From contig NZ_JACHIG010000019.1 of assembly GCF_014203095.1 (NCBI RefSeq), positions 1 to 48,506 on the forward strand: DNA of 48,506 nt, given 5' to 3'. The translations under genes were made by a program, and so were the position numbers. Below the pieces are notes generated by a model, which did not search any database, was not told the DNA's origin, and was given only the letters and a program-made list of their open reading frames with translations. The stretch's first letter is position 1. Every line of letters begins with the position of its first letter. This stretch comes from Prosthecobacter vanneervenii (GTDB lineage: Bacteria > Verrucomicrobiota > Verrucomicrobiia > Verrucomicrobiales > Verrucomicrobiaceae). This document shows, piece after piece, positions 8,850 through 16,755 of the stretch.

Positions 8850-10266
8850 CCCCTCACTCACCACCGCCGCAGGCCTGCCCCTCACGCGCCGCGCCACACT
8901 GCAGCGCCTGTCCGCAGGCTTTGGCGCCATCGGCCTCGCAGGCATGATGGGCGGCAAGGCCGGTGCCGCCGTGCGTCAGCAGATCACACCCAAAGCGAAG
9001 CGCGTCATCTTCCTCTTCATGAACGGCGGGCCGTCGCACATCGACACCTTTGACCCCAAGCCCGCGCTCAAAAAATACGAAGGCCAGCAGCCCTCAGGAA
9101 AGCTCTACAAAGCGCCCAAGACCAGCGGCTTCATGTCCTCCCCGCTGAGCTTTCAGCGCCACGGCCAGAGCGGCATCGAGGTCAGCGAGAGCCTGCCGCA
9201 TCTCGGCAGCATCATCGATGACTGCTGCGTCATCCGCTCCATGCACACCAATGTGCCCAATCATGAGCCCGCGCTGCTCATGATGAACACGGGAAACATC
9301 CAGCCCATCCGCCCCTCGCTCGGCTCCTGGGTGCTGTATGGCCTGGGCAGCGAAAACGAAAACCTGCCCGGCTTTGTGGTCCTGCGCCCCACGCCAAACA
9401 TCGTCGTGGGCCCCGCCTTGTGGAGCAATTCCTTCCTGCCCGCCGAGTATCAGGCCACCGGCGTCATCACCTCTGACATGGCCGTGGACAAGCTGGTGGC
9501 CAATGTGCGCAACTCCCAGCTCCCCGTCAAAGCGCAGCGCCGCCAGCTCGACCTCATCCAGAGCCTCAACCAGCTCCACGCCGCGCAGCGCGAGCACGAC
9601 TCCGCGCTGGAGTCGCAGATCAAGGCCATGGAAACCGCCTACCGCATGCAGAGCGCCGCCAGCGATGCCTTCGACATCAGCCGCGAGCCCGAGAAAATGC
9701 GCGAGCTCTATGGCGACACGCCCTTTGGCCGCTCCTGCCTGCTCGCGCGTCGTCTGGCCGAGTCCGGCGTGCGCTTCATCAGCGTGTACTACACCAGCAC
9801 CAGCAACCAGCCCTGGGACACTCATAGCAACCACTACCAGAGCCACCCCAAGCTCTGCGCCGACAGCGACCGCGCCTCCGCCGCGCTCATCAGCGATCTC
9901 AAGCAGCGCGGCATGCTCGATGACACCCTCGTCGTCTGGACCGGCGAGTTTGGCCGCACGCCCTACTCGCAGGAAGCCCCCGACAAGAACAAGCAGACCG
10001 ACCCCATGAAGCGCGGCCGCGACCACCACCACACCGCCTTCAGCACCCTGCTGGCCGGCGGCGGCATTCGCGGCGGCCTGGCCTACGGCACCTCCGACGA
10101 GCTCGGCATGAATGCCGAGCAAAACCCCGTCCACGTCCACGACCTCCACGCCACCATCCTGCACCAGCTCGGCCTCGACCACGAAAAGCTCACCTACCGC
10201 TACGCCGGCCGCGACTTCCGCCTGACCGATGTGTTTGGGAATGTGGTGACGGATGTGCTGGGGTGA
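8839..10266 (+). CDS. DUF1501 family protein (sulfatase-fold)
   Basis: The product is 475 aa. It starts inside the end of the DUF1549/DUF1553 gene (11-nt overlap), which implies translational coupling. A twin-arginine-like leader (TRRATLQRLSAGFGAIGLAG) suggests Tat export. The body shows DUF1501 hallmarks: VIFLFMNGGPSHIDTFDPK, then SCLLARRLAESGVRFISVYY, DTLVVWTGEFGRTPYSQ, GRDHHHTAFSTLLAGGGIRGG and the closing DLHATILHQLGLDHEKLTYR. The family shares the alkaline-phosphatase/sulfatase fold, but its substrate is not established. The last ~70 codons exist as a separate relic at 23043-23262, and the last ~19 codons again at 10339-10394. Confidence 0.94.
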   Translation: MWTDPSLTTAAGLPLTRRATLQRLSAGFGAIGLAGMMGGKAGAAVRQQITPKAKRVIFLFMNGGPSHIDTFDPKPALKKYEGQQPSGKLYKAPKTSGFMSSPLSFQRHGQSGIEVSESLPHLGSIIDDCCVIRSMHTNVPNHEPALLMMNTGNIQPIRPSLGSWVLYGLGSENENLPGFVVLRPTPNIVVGPALWSNSFLPAEYQATGVITSDMAVDKLVANVRNSQLPVKAQRRQLDLIQSLNQLHAAQREHDSALESQIKAMETAYRMQSAASDAFDISREPEKMRELYGDTPFGRSCLLARRLAESGVRFISVYYTSTSNQPWDTHSNHYQSHPKLCADSDRASAALISDLKQRGMLDDTLVVWTGEFGRTPYSQEAPDKNKQTDPMKRGRDHHHTAFSTLLAGGGIRGGLAYGTSDELGMNAEQNPVHVHDLHATILHQLGLDHEKLTYRYAGRDFRLTDVFGNVVTDVLG

Positions 10267-10338
10267 GGTGGGGGGCTCTTTGCGCGCTGCCGTGGAACTT
10301 CAGCAAGGAATCCATTGCGCAATGGTTTCATTGCACGA

Positions 10339-10394
10339 GTCGACTTCCACCTGACCGATGTCTTTGGCAATGTGATGACGGATGTGCTGCATGA
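10339..10394 (+). pseudogene. Duplicated 3' tail of the DUF1501 gene
   Basis: Codons equivalent to DFRLTDVFGNVVTDVLG reappear 70 bp downstream of the gene's own stop as DFHLTDVFGNVMTDVLH, then run out of frame. The rest of 10267-10600 has no gene. This is a remnant of another DUF1501 copy or a local tail duplication. Confidence 0.7.
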
Positions 10395-10600
10395 GGGGGG
10401 GGAAGTCGTCCTCGAACTCCTACTCGAACTCGTCCTCGATCCTTGCGCTGCGCCAGCTCCAGACACTCACACAGAATGCCCCGCATGCATTGTAGCACCG
10501 GCTTCAGCTGCTCAGGCCAGACTCCGCCCGCCACGCAGCCCACATCTCACGTTCATGCTGTGACGCAACGCGTAAAGGTGGCCGCATGAAGGATGAGCGG

Positions 10601-13279
10601 TCAACCCGGCTCAGCAGACAGCCCCAGCGCTTGCTCCACAATCGCACGCTCAGGGGCCGCGAGATCCAGCAGAATCGTTCGGTCCTGCCCACCAGCTTTC
10701 ACAAAGTTCACGATGGTGCGCAGGAGTCGCAGCGAAAGCCGGAAGTCCGGCACGCTTTCACCAGCCTTCTCCCACGCTGCCGCCCAGCCTTCCAGATTGT
10801 CAGTGGAGGGGAAAGGTGCTCCCTCTTGAAAGACTCTACCCATGTGCTGGACGACGGCTTCGCCGAGGAAGGGGAGGGTTTGGTGCTTGTCGAAAAGTTC
10901 GAGCAAAAGCGATATAGTATCTTTGCGTCCTGTAGGATTAAGTCCGACGGAAAAAACGACACCAATCAAATCGTATACATATTCTCGACATACTGATGAA
11001 CAAGTGCTGTTCAAAGCCAATCCTTGTTCCAGCATTTTGAAGGCTTGTTTTTTTTGCCCTTCGGAGAGATGCACCGTTGCGAGAACAAGATAAGTGTCTG
11101 CTCGCGTTTCTACCGAGTAATCCAAATTTTCAACAATGTTGTCAAAATCGATGAACGCTTTCTTTAAATTTTTCAGTGAAAAATAAGCAATGCCTCGATT
11201 GTGTTTTGCTCGTGCAATCTCATCTTTGTCCGCATCATCGCTGTTAATTACAGCGGTAAAGTCATCGATTGCATTTTGATATTTACCCATATTGGCGTGA
11301 ACTACGCCGCGCATGGAAAGCGTACTAATATTTAATGCTTTATTAGATTTTGACTTCTTCAAAACGAGAGTGAAATCAGCAATAGCTTTATGAAAATATT
11401 TAAGATTAAAGTAGTTTAATCCTCGTTGACACAATGATTTCGTAACCTGTTCAATTGAGGCTTCTTTATGATTTATTACCTCTGTATAATCCATAATCGC
11501 ACGCTTTAAATCTCTTAGCGCTGTATATGCACAGCCGCGGTTGAATAAAGTCATGCATTTTAAATTCGAAGAAGCGTCTGCATGCGTGATAGCAAAAGTA
11601 TAATCATTGATTGCTTCCGCCAGGTGGCCATTGTGAGCTTTTATAAGTCCACGCTCCATGTGAGCTGTTGCCAACTCTTTCATCTCCACTTTTTGAATAT
11701 CAATGGCCGCCTCAAAGTCACGCAAGGCTTCTGCATTTTTCCCCACCTGTTTAAAAACCACCCCTCTCGCCGTGAGCATTCTTGCGCGCAGCTCTGGAGT
11801 GCCTGCTTCTGATATGGCCTCAGCAAGGCATTCTAGACACCCCTGCTCGTCGCCGTCAGTCAAGCATTTAAACGCCACGAGTGAGCTTTCGGGCAAGTTT
11901 GCAGTTACTTTGGCCCGCATTTCATCTGTCATCTTCTCAAGCTCTTTAATTCCAAGGTTGGCCAGTAAAAGCTTAACCCTAAGATTGCCTTCCTTCTTAT
12001 TCTTTGAAATTGCAGCTTCAAAATAAGCCCGGGATTCGGAGGCTGAATCCGCCGCCCCCAGCCGTTCATCCAAATCCTTGTCATCATACCACACGCGCAA
12101 GAAATCCACGAGCAGCCGCAGGGGCTCGTGGTTGGACGTTTCCTTCACCTCCACGCAGATGCGCATGAGCGGCTCGCTGATTTCGTAGAGGGACTCCCGG
12201 CCGCGCTGATTGGCGGTGACGTAGCCCATTTCCCGCAGGTCCTGGAGCTGGCTGGAGATGGTCTGTGGGGTGGCAAAGAGGCGTTTGGCGATCTCCTTAA
12301 CGGGCACGGTACCTTCAGCGCGGCAGAGGTGTTCGATGATCTTGCGCTGCTGCGCCGGGAGCCAGCGCAGACGCTCCTGATAGTAGGGGGTCAGCTCGTC
12401 CACCATCTTCATGAACGGGACTAGCAGCGAGTCCATGGTCTCACGCGTGATGAACTGAGACAGGACAATGTAGATTCGGTGATTGCCGCCGGAGAGGTGG
12501 TGCAGCGCCTGCACGCGGGAGCGGCCACGGCTCGTGGAGAGGAACTCCACCACATCCTGCTTGCCATGCAGCGTGGCGATGTTTTTGAGGAGTTCCGTGG
12601 CTTCGGAGACATTGAGCGGCTTGAGATGCTCGGTGTGGAAGAAGCCATGAAAAGGATTGTCCCTGTGGGTCATGGCGTCCACCAGCCGCTGCGCGGTGGC
12701 CACAAAGCACACGCATGCGTTTTCCTGGATGAAAGCGCGCAGCTGCTTCTGCCCGGAGTCTCCCAGGCTGGTGAGCAGGGCGTCGAGATTTTCAGTGACG
12801 ACCAGCAAAGTATGGCTGCCCAGAGCCGCAAGCAGTCTGGCAGAGACGAAGTCGAGCGCCTGCGCAGGTTTGAGCTCGTAAGCCTCCGCCAGCTGTGCCT
12901 CCTGAAACTCTGCCGGGTAGCGCGCCTCCAGCGCGGCATGGATCTTGAGCAGCAGATCCAGCAGCGTGGTGCTGGTCTCGTCTTCATTGAGCCAGGCGAT
13001 GCGCAGGCGGTCATGCACGCGCTCGTCTTTGCCAAGACGGCTGACGATGAGCGAGACAAGATGGCTTTTGCCACAGCCACGCGGGCCCACGAAGAGCTGG
13101 TAATGCTTGCTCCCGGTGGTGGCGCTGTCCACCACGCGGTCCACGGCATCCTGCAGGAGGCCCTGACGCTGCACCAGAATGGACTCCAGATGCGCAGGAT
13201 CGGTGCGGCTGGGTGTGAAGACCCAGAGAGTGCCGGGCTCGATGGAGCTGCTGGGAATGACGGGCGGGCTGGTGCTCAT
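10601..13279 (-). CDS. STAND-like ATPase with winged helix and TPR tail
   Basis: The product is 892 aa. Residues about 30-290 are a P-loop ATPase with Walker A GPRGCGKSHL (65-74) and a Walker B-like LLVVTENLD (158-166). A MarR/ArsR-like winged helix follows at about 310-370 (AKRLFATPQTISSQLQDLRE, then GYVTANQRGRESLYEISEP). From about 430 to 790 there are TPR units (DFEAAIDIQK, AINDYTFAITHAD, AIMDYTEVINHKE, AIADFTLVLKKSK, AIDDFTAVINSDD). ATPase + winged helix + TPR resembles STAND regulators, with the TPR as sensor, but there is no N-terminal effector domain. GC content drops sharply near residue 420 (around nt 12000), exactly between the ATPase/HTH half and the TPR half, which suggests a mosaic gene. 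It is co-transcribed with the 390-aa ATPase 22 nt upstream. Role in defence is inference. Confidence 0.88.
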   Translation of the reverse strand: MSTSPPVIPSSSIEPGTLWVFTPSRTDPAHLESILVQRQGLLQDAVDRVVDSATTGSKHYQLFVGPRGCGKSHLVSLIVSRLGKDERVHDRLRIAWLNEDETSTTLLDLLLKIHAALEARYPAEFQEAQLAEAYELKPAQALDFVSARLLAALGSHTLLVVTENLDALLTSLGDSGQKQLRAFIQENACVCFVATAQRLVDAMTHRDNPFHGFFHTEHLKPLNVSEATELLKNIATLHGKQDVVEFLSTSRGRSRVQALHHLSGGNHRIYIVLSQFITRETMDSLLVPFMKMVDELTPYYQERLRWLPAQQRKIIEHLCRAEGTVPVKEIAKRLFATPQTISSQLQDLREMGYVTANQRGRESLYEISEPLMRICVEVKETSNHEPLRLLVDFLRVWYDDKDLDERLGAADSASESRAYFEAAISKNKKEGNLRVKLLLANLGIKELEKMTDEMRAKVTANLPESSLVAFKCLTDGDEQGCLECLAEAISEAGTPELRARMLTARGVVFKQVGKNAEALRDFEAAIDIQKVEMKELATAHMERGLIKAHNGHLAEAINDYTFAITHADASSNLKCMTLFNRGCAYTALRDLKRAIMDYTEVINHKEASIEQVTKSLCQRGLNYFNLKYFHKAIADFTLVLKKSKSNKALNISTLSMRGVVHANMGKYQNAIDDFTAVINSDDADKDEIARAKHNRGIAYFSLKNLKKAFIDFDNIVENLDYSVETRADTYLVLATVHLSEGQKKQAFKMLEQGLALNSTCSSVCREYVYDLIGVVFSVGLNPTGRKDTISLLLELFDKHQTLPFLGEAVVQHMGRVFQEGAPFPSTDNLEGWAAAWEKAGESVPDFRLSLRLLRTIVNFVKAGGQDRTILLDLAAPERAIVEQALGLSAEPG

Positions 13280-13301
13280 GGTGGTGCAGAATAGATGAGG
13301 C

Positions 13302-14474
13302 TCAGAGACTGCGGTGGAGCTGCCACCAGCGGCGGATCAGCGGAAACTTGAAGGTGTGGCGGCCTTCGGCATTGCGCCGCAGGTAGTGGTCGCGCTCCAG
13401 CAAAGAGAGCAGCCGGAGGAGCATCTCACGATCGTCAAAGGTGCTGCTGGCCTTGAGCAGGGCTAGAAGTTCATTCACCGTGGGCGGCTGCTCTTTCACC
13501 GCCAGTTCGTCCAGAATGATCAGCACTGCGGGCTGATGATTGCCATAGTAGGTCCGCAGGCGCTCATGGTAGTGGCGGAGTTTCCACGGATCGCCGGCAT
13601 CCAGCAGATGATCTGCCACCACACTCTGCGCGCTGTCCGGGCTGGCGGGGAGTCCCCGGCTCTTCAGTGCACGGACCACATGATGAATGTAGAAGGGAAA
13701 GCATCCGGCCTCCTGAGAGATGGCGGCTGCTGCCAACGCCTGATCGGAACACTGGAGCATTTCCCCCTGAATGAGCATCGCGGCCAGATGCGCGGCGTCC
13801 GGCTCTGCAATGGGATGCACCTCGATCTCCGCCATGTCATTGAAAGGATCATTGGCATATTGTTTGTCCCGCAGGGAGTGCAGCACATGGTGCAGACCGA
13901 TGGAGCCAGTGAGGATCATGCGCAGCCCCGGCAGCGTCTGCCGCAGAGCACGCAGGGTGTCCAGCACCTCCATGGCCGTGCGCTCCCCCTCGCGGTCACG
14001 GATGTTTGCCAGCATGAAGGGCACCTCATCCCAAAGGAAGAGCAGCCGGGTGCTGCTGGAGTCGTTTTCATGGATCAGATCCTCCAGAGTCTGGGTGAGC
14101 ATCTCCTTCCAATGAGTATTACTGGCGCTGGGCAGCTTGATGAGGCCTGCCACCTCCACGCCTCCGAGTGACTTGAGCAACTCCATGCCCCTCCGTGCGG
14201 CTTTCTGCTTTCCGCTGAGGAACTGATTCACTTCCTTGTAAACCACCATGGCAAACTCCATGGCTGTGTGGCAGCGCTCCAGATCCTGAAACACCGGCAC
14301 CCAGCCTGAAGCCGGGGCGCTTCGCATTTTTTTAATGATGGTGGTCTTGCCAATACGCCGCTCCGCAGTGAGCACGATGCTCTGCTGCTCAATGACCTCC
14401 CACAGATGCTGAATGAAGGCATCCCGTCCAATGACGGAGTCTGAGTCGATTTCCCCACCTGGGTTTGATTTCAT
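13302..14474 (-). CDS. P-loop AAA-family ATPase, partner of the TPR ATPase
   Basis: The product is 390 aa. The N-terminus reads DSVIGRDAFIQHLWEVIEQQ, then Walker A AERRIGKTTI (37-46) and Walker B RLLFLWDE (143-150). An arginine-containing LRMILTGSIGLHHV resembles the sensor region of archaeal-type ATPases. The C-terminal third (ELLALLKASSTFDDREMLLR, DHYLRRNAEGRHTFKFPLIR) looks like a winged helix. No nuclease, TIR or membrane effector is visible. It is the first gene of a two-gene leftward operon; its start is 9-10 nt below a promoter-like sequence. It is divergent from the AbiEi/AbiEii pair, which suggests both belong to one defence island. Which ligand controls it cannot be told from sequence. 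Confidence 0.87.
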   Translation of the reverse strand: MKSNPGGEIDSDSVIGRDAFIQHLWEVIEQQSIVLTAERRIGKTTIIKKMRSAPASGWVPVFQDLERCHTAMEFAMVVYKEVNQFLSGKQKAARRGMELLKSLGGVEVAGLIKLPSASNTHWKEMLTQTLEDLIHENDSSSTRLLFLWDEVPFMLANIRDREGERTAMEVLDTLRALRQTLPGLRMILTGSIGLHHVLHSLRDKQYANDPFNDMAEIEVHPIAEPDAAHLAAMLIQGEMLQCSDQALAAAAISQEAGCFPFYIHHVVRALKSRGLPASPDSAQSVVADHLLDAGDPWKLRHYHERLRTYYGNHQPAVLIILDELAVKEQPPTVNELLALLKASSTFDDREMLLRLLSLLERDHYLRRNAEGRHTFKFPLIRRWWQLHRSL

Positions 14475-14480
14475 GGGTAA

Positions 14481-14508
14481 AACATACGTCTATTTTAACG
14501 TGCGTCAA
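14481..14508 (-). promoter_or_regulatory. Candidate promoter of the ATPase operon
   Basis: On the minus strand TTGACG (14508-14503) and TATGTT (14486-14481) are 16 nt apart and end 6 nt from the ATG, giving a very short leader. ACATACG (14482-14488) and CGTATGT (14515-14521) form an inverted repeat across this site and could be an operator. Confidence 0.4.
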
Positions 14509-14559
14509 ATTTGTCGTATGTATATTCGGGTGCAAAAGAGGTGTCACAAATTCAGCCGC

Positions 14560-14625
14560 CGCCTCCCTCCCATGGCGGCTGCCAGTTTTTCCATGGGATT
14601 GTCCGAGGCGGTTGGGAGCGGCGGG
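14560..14625 (-). pseudogene. 3'-end relic of a Sel1-repeat gene
   Basis: Read leftward, this stretch encodes RRSQPPRTIPWKNWQP, matching the closing residues of the Sel1 protein (RRASQLPRTRPWKNWQPL) at 19570-22266. The 17-nt core GGCTGCCAGTTTTTCCA is identical. No further homology extends upstream, so only the tail of a lost copy remains, in the 418-bp gap between the ATPase operon and AbiEi. Confidence 0.65.
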
Positions 14626-14731
14626 GGCTTTTGTGAACACGGCACCTCCCGAAGCGCTAGAGGACAGTGACTCAGAGGATGCTGAATCTTAGATCAATGC
14701 GGCCAACAATTACCATTCAGCGGTTTAACTA

Positions 14732-14770
14732 AGCCAGATAGACTTGTCCTAAGGACAAGTCTATCTGGCT
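14732..14770. promoter_or_regulatory. Perfect 39-bp palindrome, operator candidate 1
   Basis: The arms are 19 nt each (AGCCAGATAGACTTGTCCT and its exact complement) around a single central A. The one-base centre makes a DNA-binding site more likely than an RNA hairpin. AbiEi antitoxins are known to bind inverted repeats ahead of their own operon, so this is a candidate AbiEi operator. Confidence 0.75.
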
Positions 14771-14819
14771 ATAATCTCTTGTCAAGACAACAACCCCGCA
14801 GATGCTTTTGAATAAAGGG

Positions 14820-14825
14820 TTGACA
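14820..14825 (+). promoter_or_regulatory. Candidate -35 element for the AbiEi operon
   Basis: TTGACA lies 15 nt before the second palindrome. A -10 at normal spacing would fall inside the palindrome (near TACTTG), so protein bound there would block RNA polymerase. The -10 match is poor, so this is tentative. Confidence 0.35.
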
Positions 14826-14839
14826 ATCGGATCTTTAAT

Positions 14840-14878
14840 GCCTACTTGTTTATGTCCTTAGGACATAAACAAGTAGGC
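14840..14878. promoter_or_regulatory. Perfect 39-bp palindrome, operator candidate 2
   Basis: The arms are 19 nt each (GCCTACTTGTTTATGTCCT and its exact complement) around a central T. It has the same arm length as the palindrome at 14732-14770 and the same inner core TGTCCT-N-AGGACA, while the outer arm sequences differ. Centre-to-centre distance is 108 bp. It ends 14 nt before the AbiEi start codon and covers the place where a ribosome-binding site would be. Confidence 0.78.
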
Positions 14879-14892
14879 GAATAAATCACCGC

Positions 14893-15783
14893 ATGGACCT
14901 CACCAAAGCCATCACCCTTTCCCTCGGAGAGGTGGCGGAGCCGGTCGTCACGGCGTACCGGCTTGGGGTCATTCTGCACCAGCTCTACGCTGAAAAGGCT
15001 TACCAAGGGGAGAAGATCAGCCGGCTGCAAAAGGACTTTGCCACATCGGCGGAGTTTCATCAGCGGCTGGCGGAGCTGCTGAATGCGGGTGTGCTGCGCC
15101 CGCTGCGTGGATGCAGCGCCACCGTGTACAGCCTGCTGGGCAGGCGCGATGACGATGCAGAGGAGATCGCCTGCAGCATCGATCCCTTTTGCTACCTCTC
15201 CCACCTCAGCGCCATGGCCCACCACGGGCTCACCGAGCGCATCCCCACCGCGCTGTTTGTGTCATCGCCAGATGCCAGGGCGTGGAAGCAGTTTGCGCTG
15301 GAGCGCATGGAGAAGGATCTGAAGCGCGGCTATGCGGCATATCGCGAGCACGGCCTGCCCCTGCTCACACGGCTGAAGCTGGACAAGATCGGGCGGCGGG
15401 AGGTGCACCGCTTTGCCTCCAGCCATCTGGGAGCCTACAAGAACGTGCAGGGCAAGACGCTGCGTGTCTCCAGCATCGGGCGCACGTTTCTGGACATGCT
15501 GCGCAACCCGGAGCTGTGCGGCGGCATGCGGCATGTGATGGAGGTTTTTGAGGAGCATGCCGCCGGATACCTGCCGCTGATCGTCAGCGAGATCACCCAG
15601 CACGGCTCCAAGATCGACAAGGTGCGCGCGGGCTACATCCTCGAAGAGCGCATGCATCTGCGGGATGCCACCGTCGAAAGCTGGGCTGCATTGGCGCAGC
15701 GGGGAGGATCGAGAAAACTGGACGCCTCCGCCGAGTATGTGCCAAAGTGGTCTGACAAATGGTGCCTCTCCCTCAACCTCTGA
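14893..15783 (+). CDS. AbiEi-type antitoxin/transcriptional regulator
   Basis: The product is 296 aa. The N-terminus (residues 10-90) looks like a winged helix (SRLQKDFATSAEFHQRLAEL, then VLRPLRGCSATVYSLLGR). The middle, CYLSHLSAMAHHGLTERIPT, is the conserved block of the AbiEi antitoxin group, and a block near residue 195 (LRVSSIGRTFLDMLRNPELC) is also typical. In the AbiE system this protein neutralises the AbiEii nucleotidyltransferase and represses the operon by binding inverted repeats. It sits 19 nt upstream of the toxin gene and directly after two perfect palindromes, as expected. There is no Shine-Dalgarno in front of the ATG. At about 300 aa it is somewhat longer than typical AbiEi. 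Confidence 0.87.
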   Translation: MDLTKAITLSLGEVAEPVVTAYRLGVILHQLYAEKAYQGEKISRLQKDFATSAEFHQRLAELLNAGVLRPLRGCSATVYSLLGRRDDDAEEIACSIDPFCYLSHLSAMAHHGLTERIPTALFVSSPDARAWKQFALERMEKDLKRGYAAYREHGLPLLTRLKLDKIGRREVHRFASSHLGAYKNVQGKTLRVSSIGRTFLDMLRNPELCGGMRHVMEVFEEHAAGYLPLIVSEITQHGSKIDKVRAGYILEERMHLRDATVESWAALAQRGGSRKLDASAEYVPKWSDKWCLSLNL

Positions 15784-15802
15784 TCCCTGGCATCCCTAAT
15801 CC

Positions 15803-16657
15803 ATGAAGGACGTCGGAGCACATGACATCGCCGAGTGGGTCCGTCAGGCTCCGAGCGATCAGCGCGAGCTGCGTCAGGCGGTGCACACGGTGCTGGCCGC
15901 CATCGCCAGCGATCCGCAGCTGCGGGCCTCCATGATCATGAAGGGCGGCATTCTTCTGGCGGTGCACTACCACAGCGCACGCTTCACGCGGGACATCGAC
16001 TTCTCCACCGACATGAAGCTGGGGCAGGTAGATCCAGAGGACGTGCGGCGCCGGCTGGACGATTCCCTGCGCCTGATGGTGGAGACGCTGGACTATGACC
16101 TCGACTGCCGTGTGCAGGGCTGCAAAGTCAATCCGCCCAACCGGCCCAATGCCACCTTTCCCAGCATCGAGCTGAAGATCGGCCATGCTTACAAAGGCAC
16201 ACCCAAGCACCGGCGGCTTCTCCAGCTCCTGTCGCCCAGTGTTTTGTCCATCGACTACAGCCTCAATGAAGCCATCTCAAACGTGGACCAGATCGTTATC
16301 GGGCTGGATCAAAGCGTGAACGCCTATCCGTTTGCCGAGCTGGTGGCTGAGAAATTCCGTGCCCTGCTGCAGCAGGTGGATCGCAACCGCTACCGCCGGC
16401 AGGATGTCTATGACCTGGCGCTTCTCTCCCGTCTGCCACGCGATAAGTCGATGAATGCAGCCATTTTGCAAAGCCTGCTCATCAAGGCGCGAACCCGCAA
16501 CATCGAGCCAACCCGCGAGTCTCTTGGCGATGAAGAGATCAAGCAACGCGCGGCGGCTGAATACCCCACACTCAAAGACGAAGTGCAGGGAGAGCTCCCA
16601 GACTTTGAATCTTCATACGCCGAGGTGATGGCTTTTTACCAAAGCCTGCCTTGGTAA
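15803..16657 (+). CDS. AbiEii-type nucleotidyltransferase toxin
   Basis: The product is 284 aa. It has the AbiEii/AbiGii nucleotidyltransferase pattern: KGGILLAVHYHSARFTRDID, with KGG at 47-49 and the metal-binding DID at 64-66, then AELVAEKFRALLQQ and RRQDVYDLALL. These include the conserved K and D of the later motifs, so the active site looks intact. AbiEii family enzymes are the toxins of type IV toxin-antitoxin/abortive infection systems and act by nucleotide transfer, with tRNA shown as a target for the related MenT enzymes. It follows AbiEi by 19 nt and is presumably co-transcribed. There is no clear ribosome-binding site. Confidence 0.9.
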   Translation: MKDVGAHDIAEWVRQAPSDQRELRQAVHTVLAAIASDPQLRASMIMKGGILLAVHYHSARFTRDIDFSTDMKLGQVDPEDVRRRLDDSLRLMVETLDYDLDCRVQGCKVNPPNRPNATFPSIELKIGHAYKGTPKHRRLLQLLSPSVLSIDYSLNEAISNVDQIVIGLDQSVNAYPFAELVAEKFRALLQQVDRNRYRRQDVYDLALLSRLPRDKSMNAAILQSLLIKARTRNIEPTRESLGDEEIKQRAAAEYPTLKDEVQGELPDFESSYAEVMAFYQSLPW

Positions 16658-16755
16658 AAATCGACGGCATAGAGCGCGCCCCCAAAGTGCGTGATGAGAC
16701 CAGTACGCTCTTGCCCCCCGGAAAGCTCCTGCCTCCCACGCCCGTTGGTTCAGGC

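Noticed and set aside
7101..8957. Long open frame antisense to the DUF1549/DUF1553 gene
   Set aside because: High GC at third positions keeps the opposite strand open; the sense frame has clear family motifs and the antisense one has none.
14732..14770. Rho-independent terminator
   Set aside because: The palindrome has a single-base centre and no T-run, and lies in a divergent control region.
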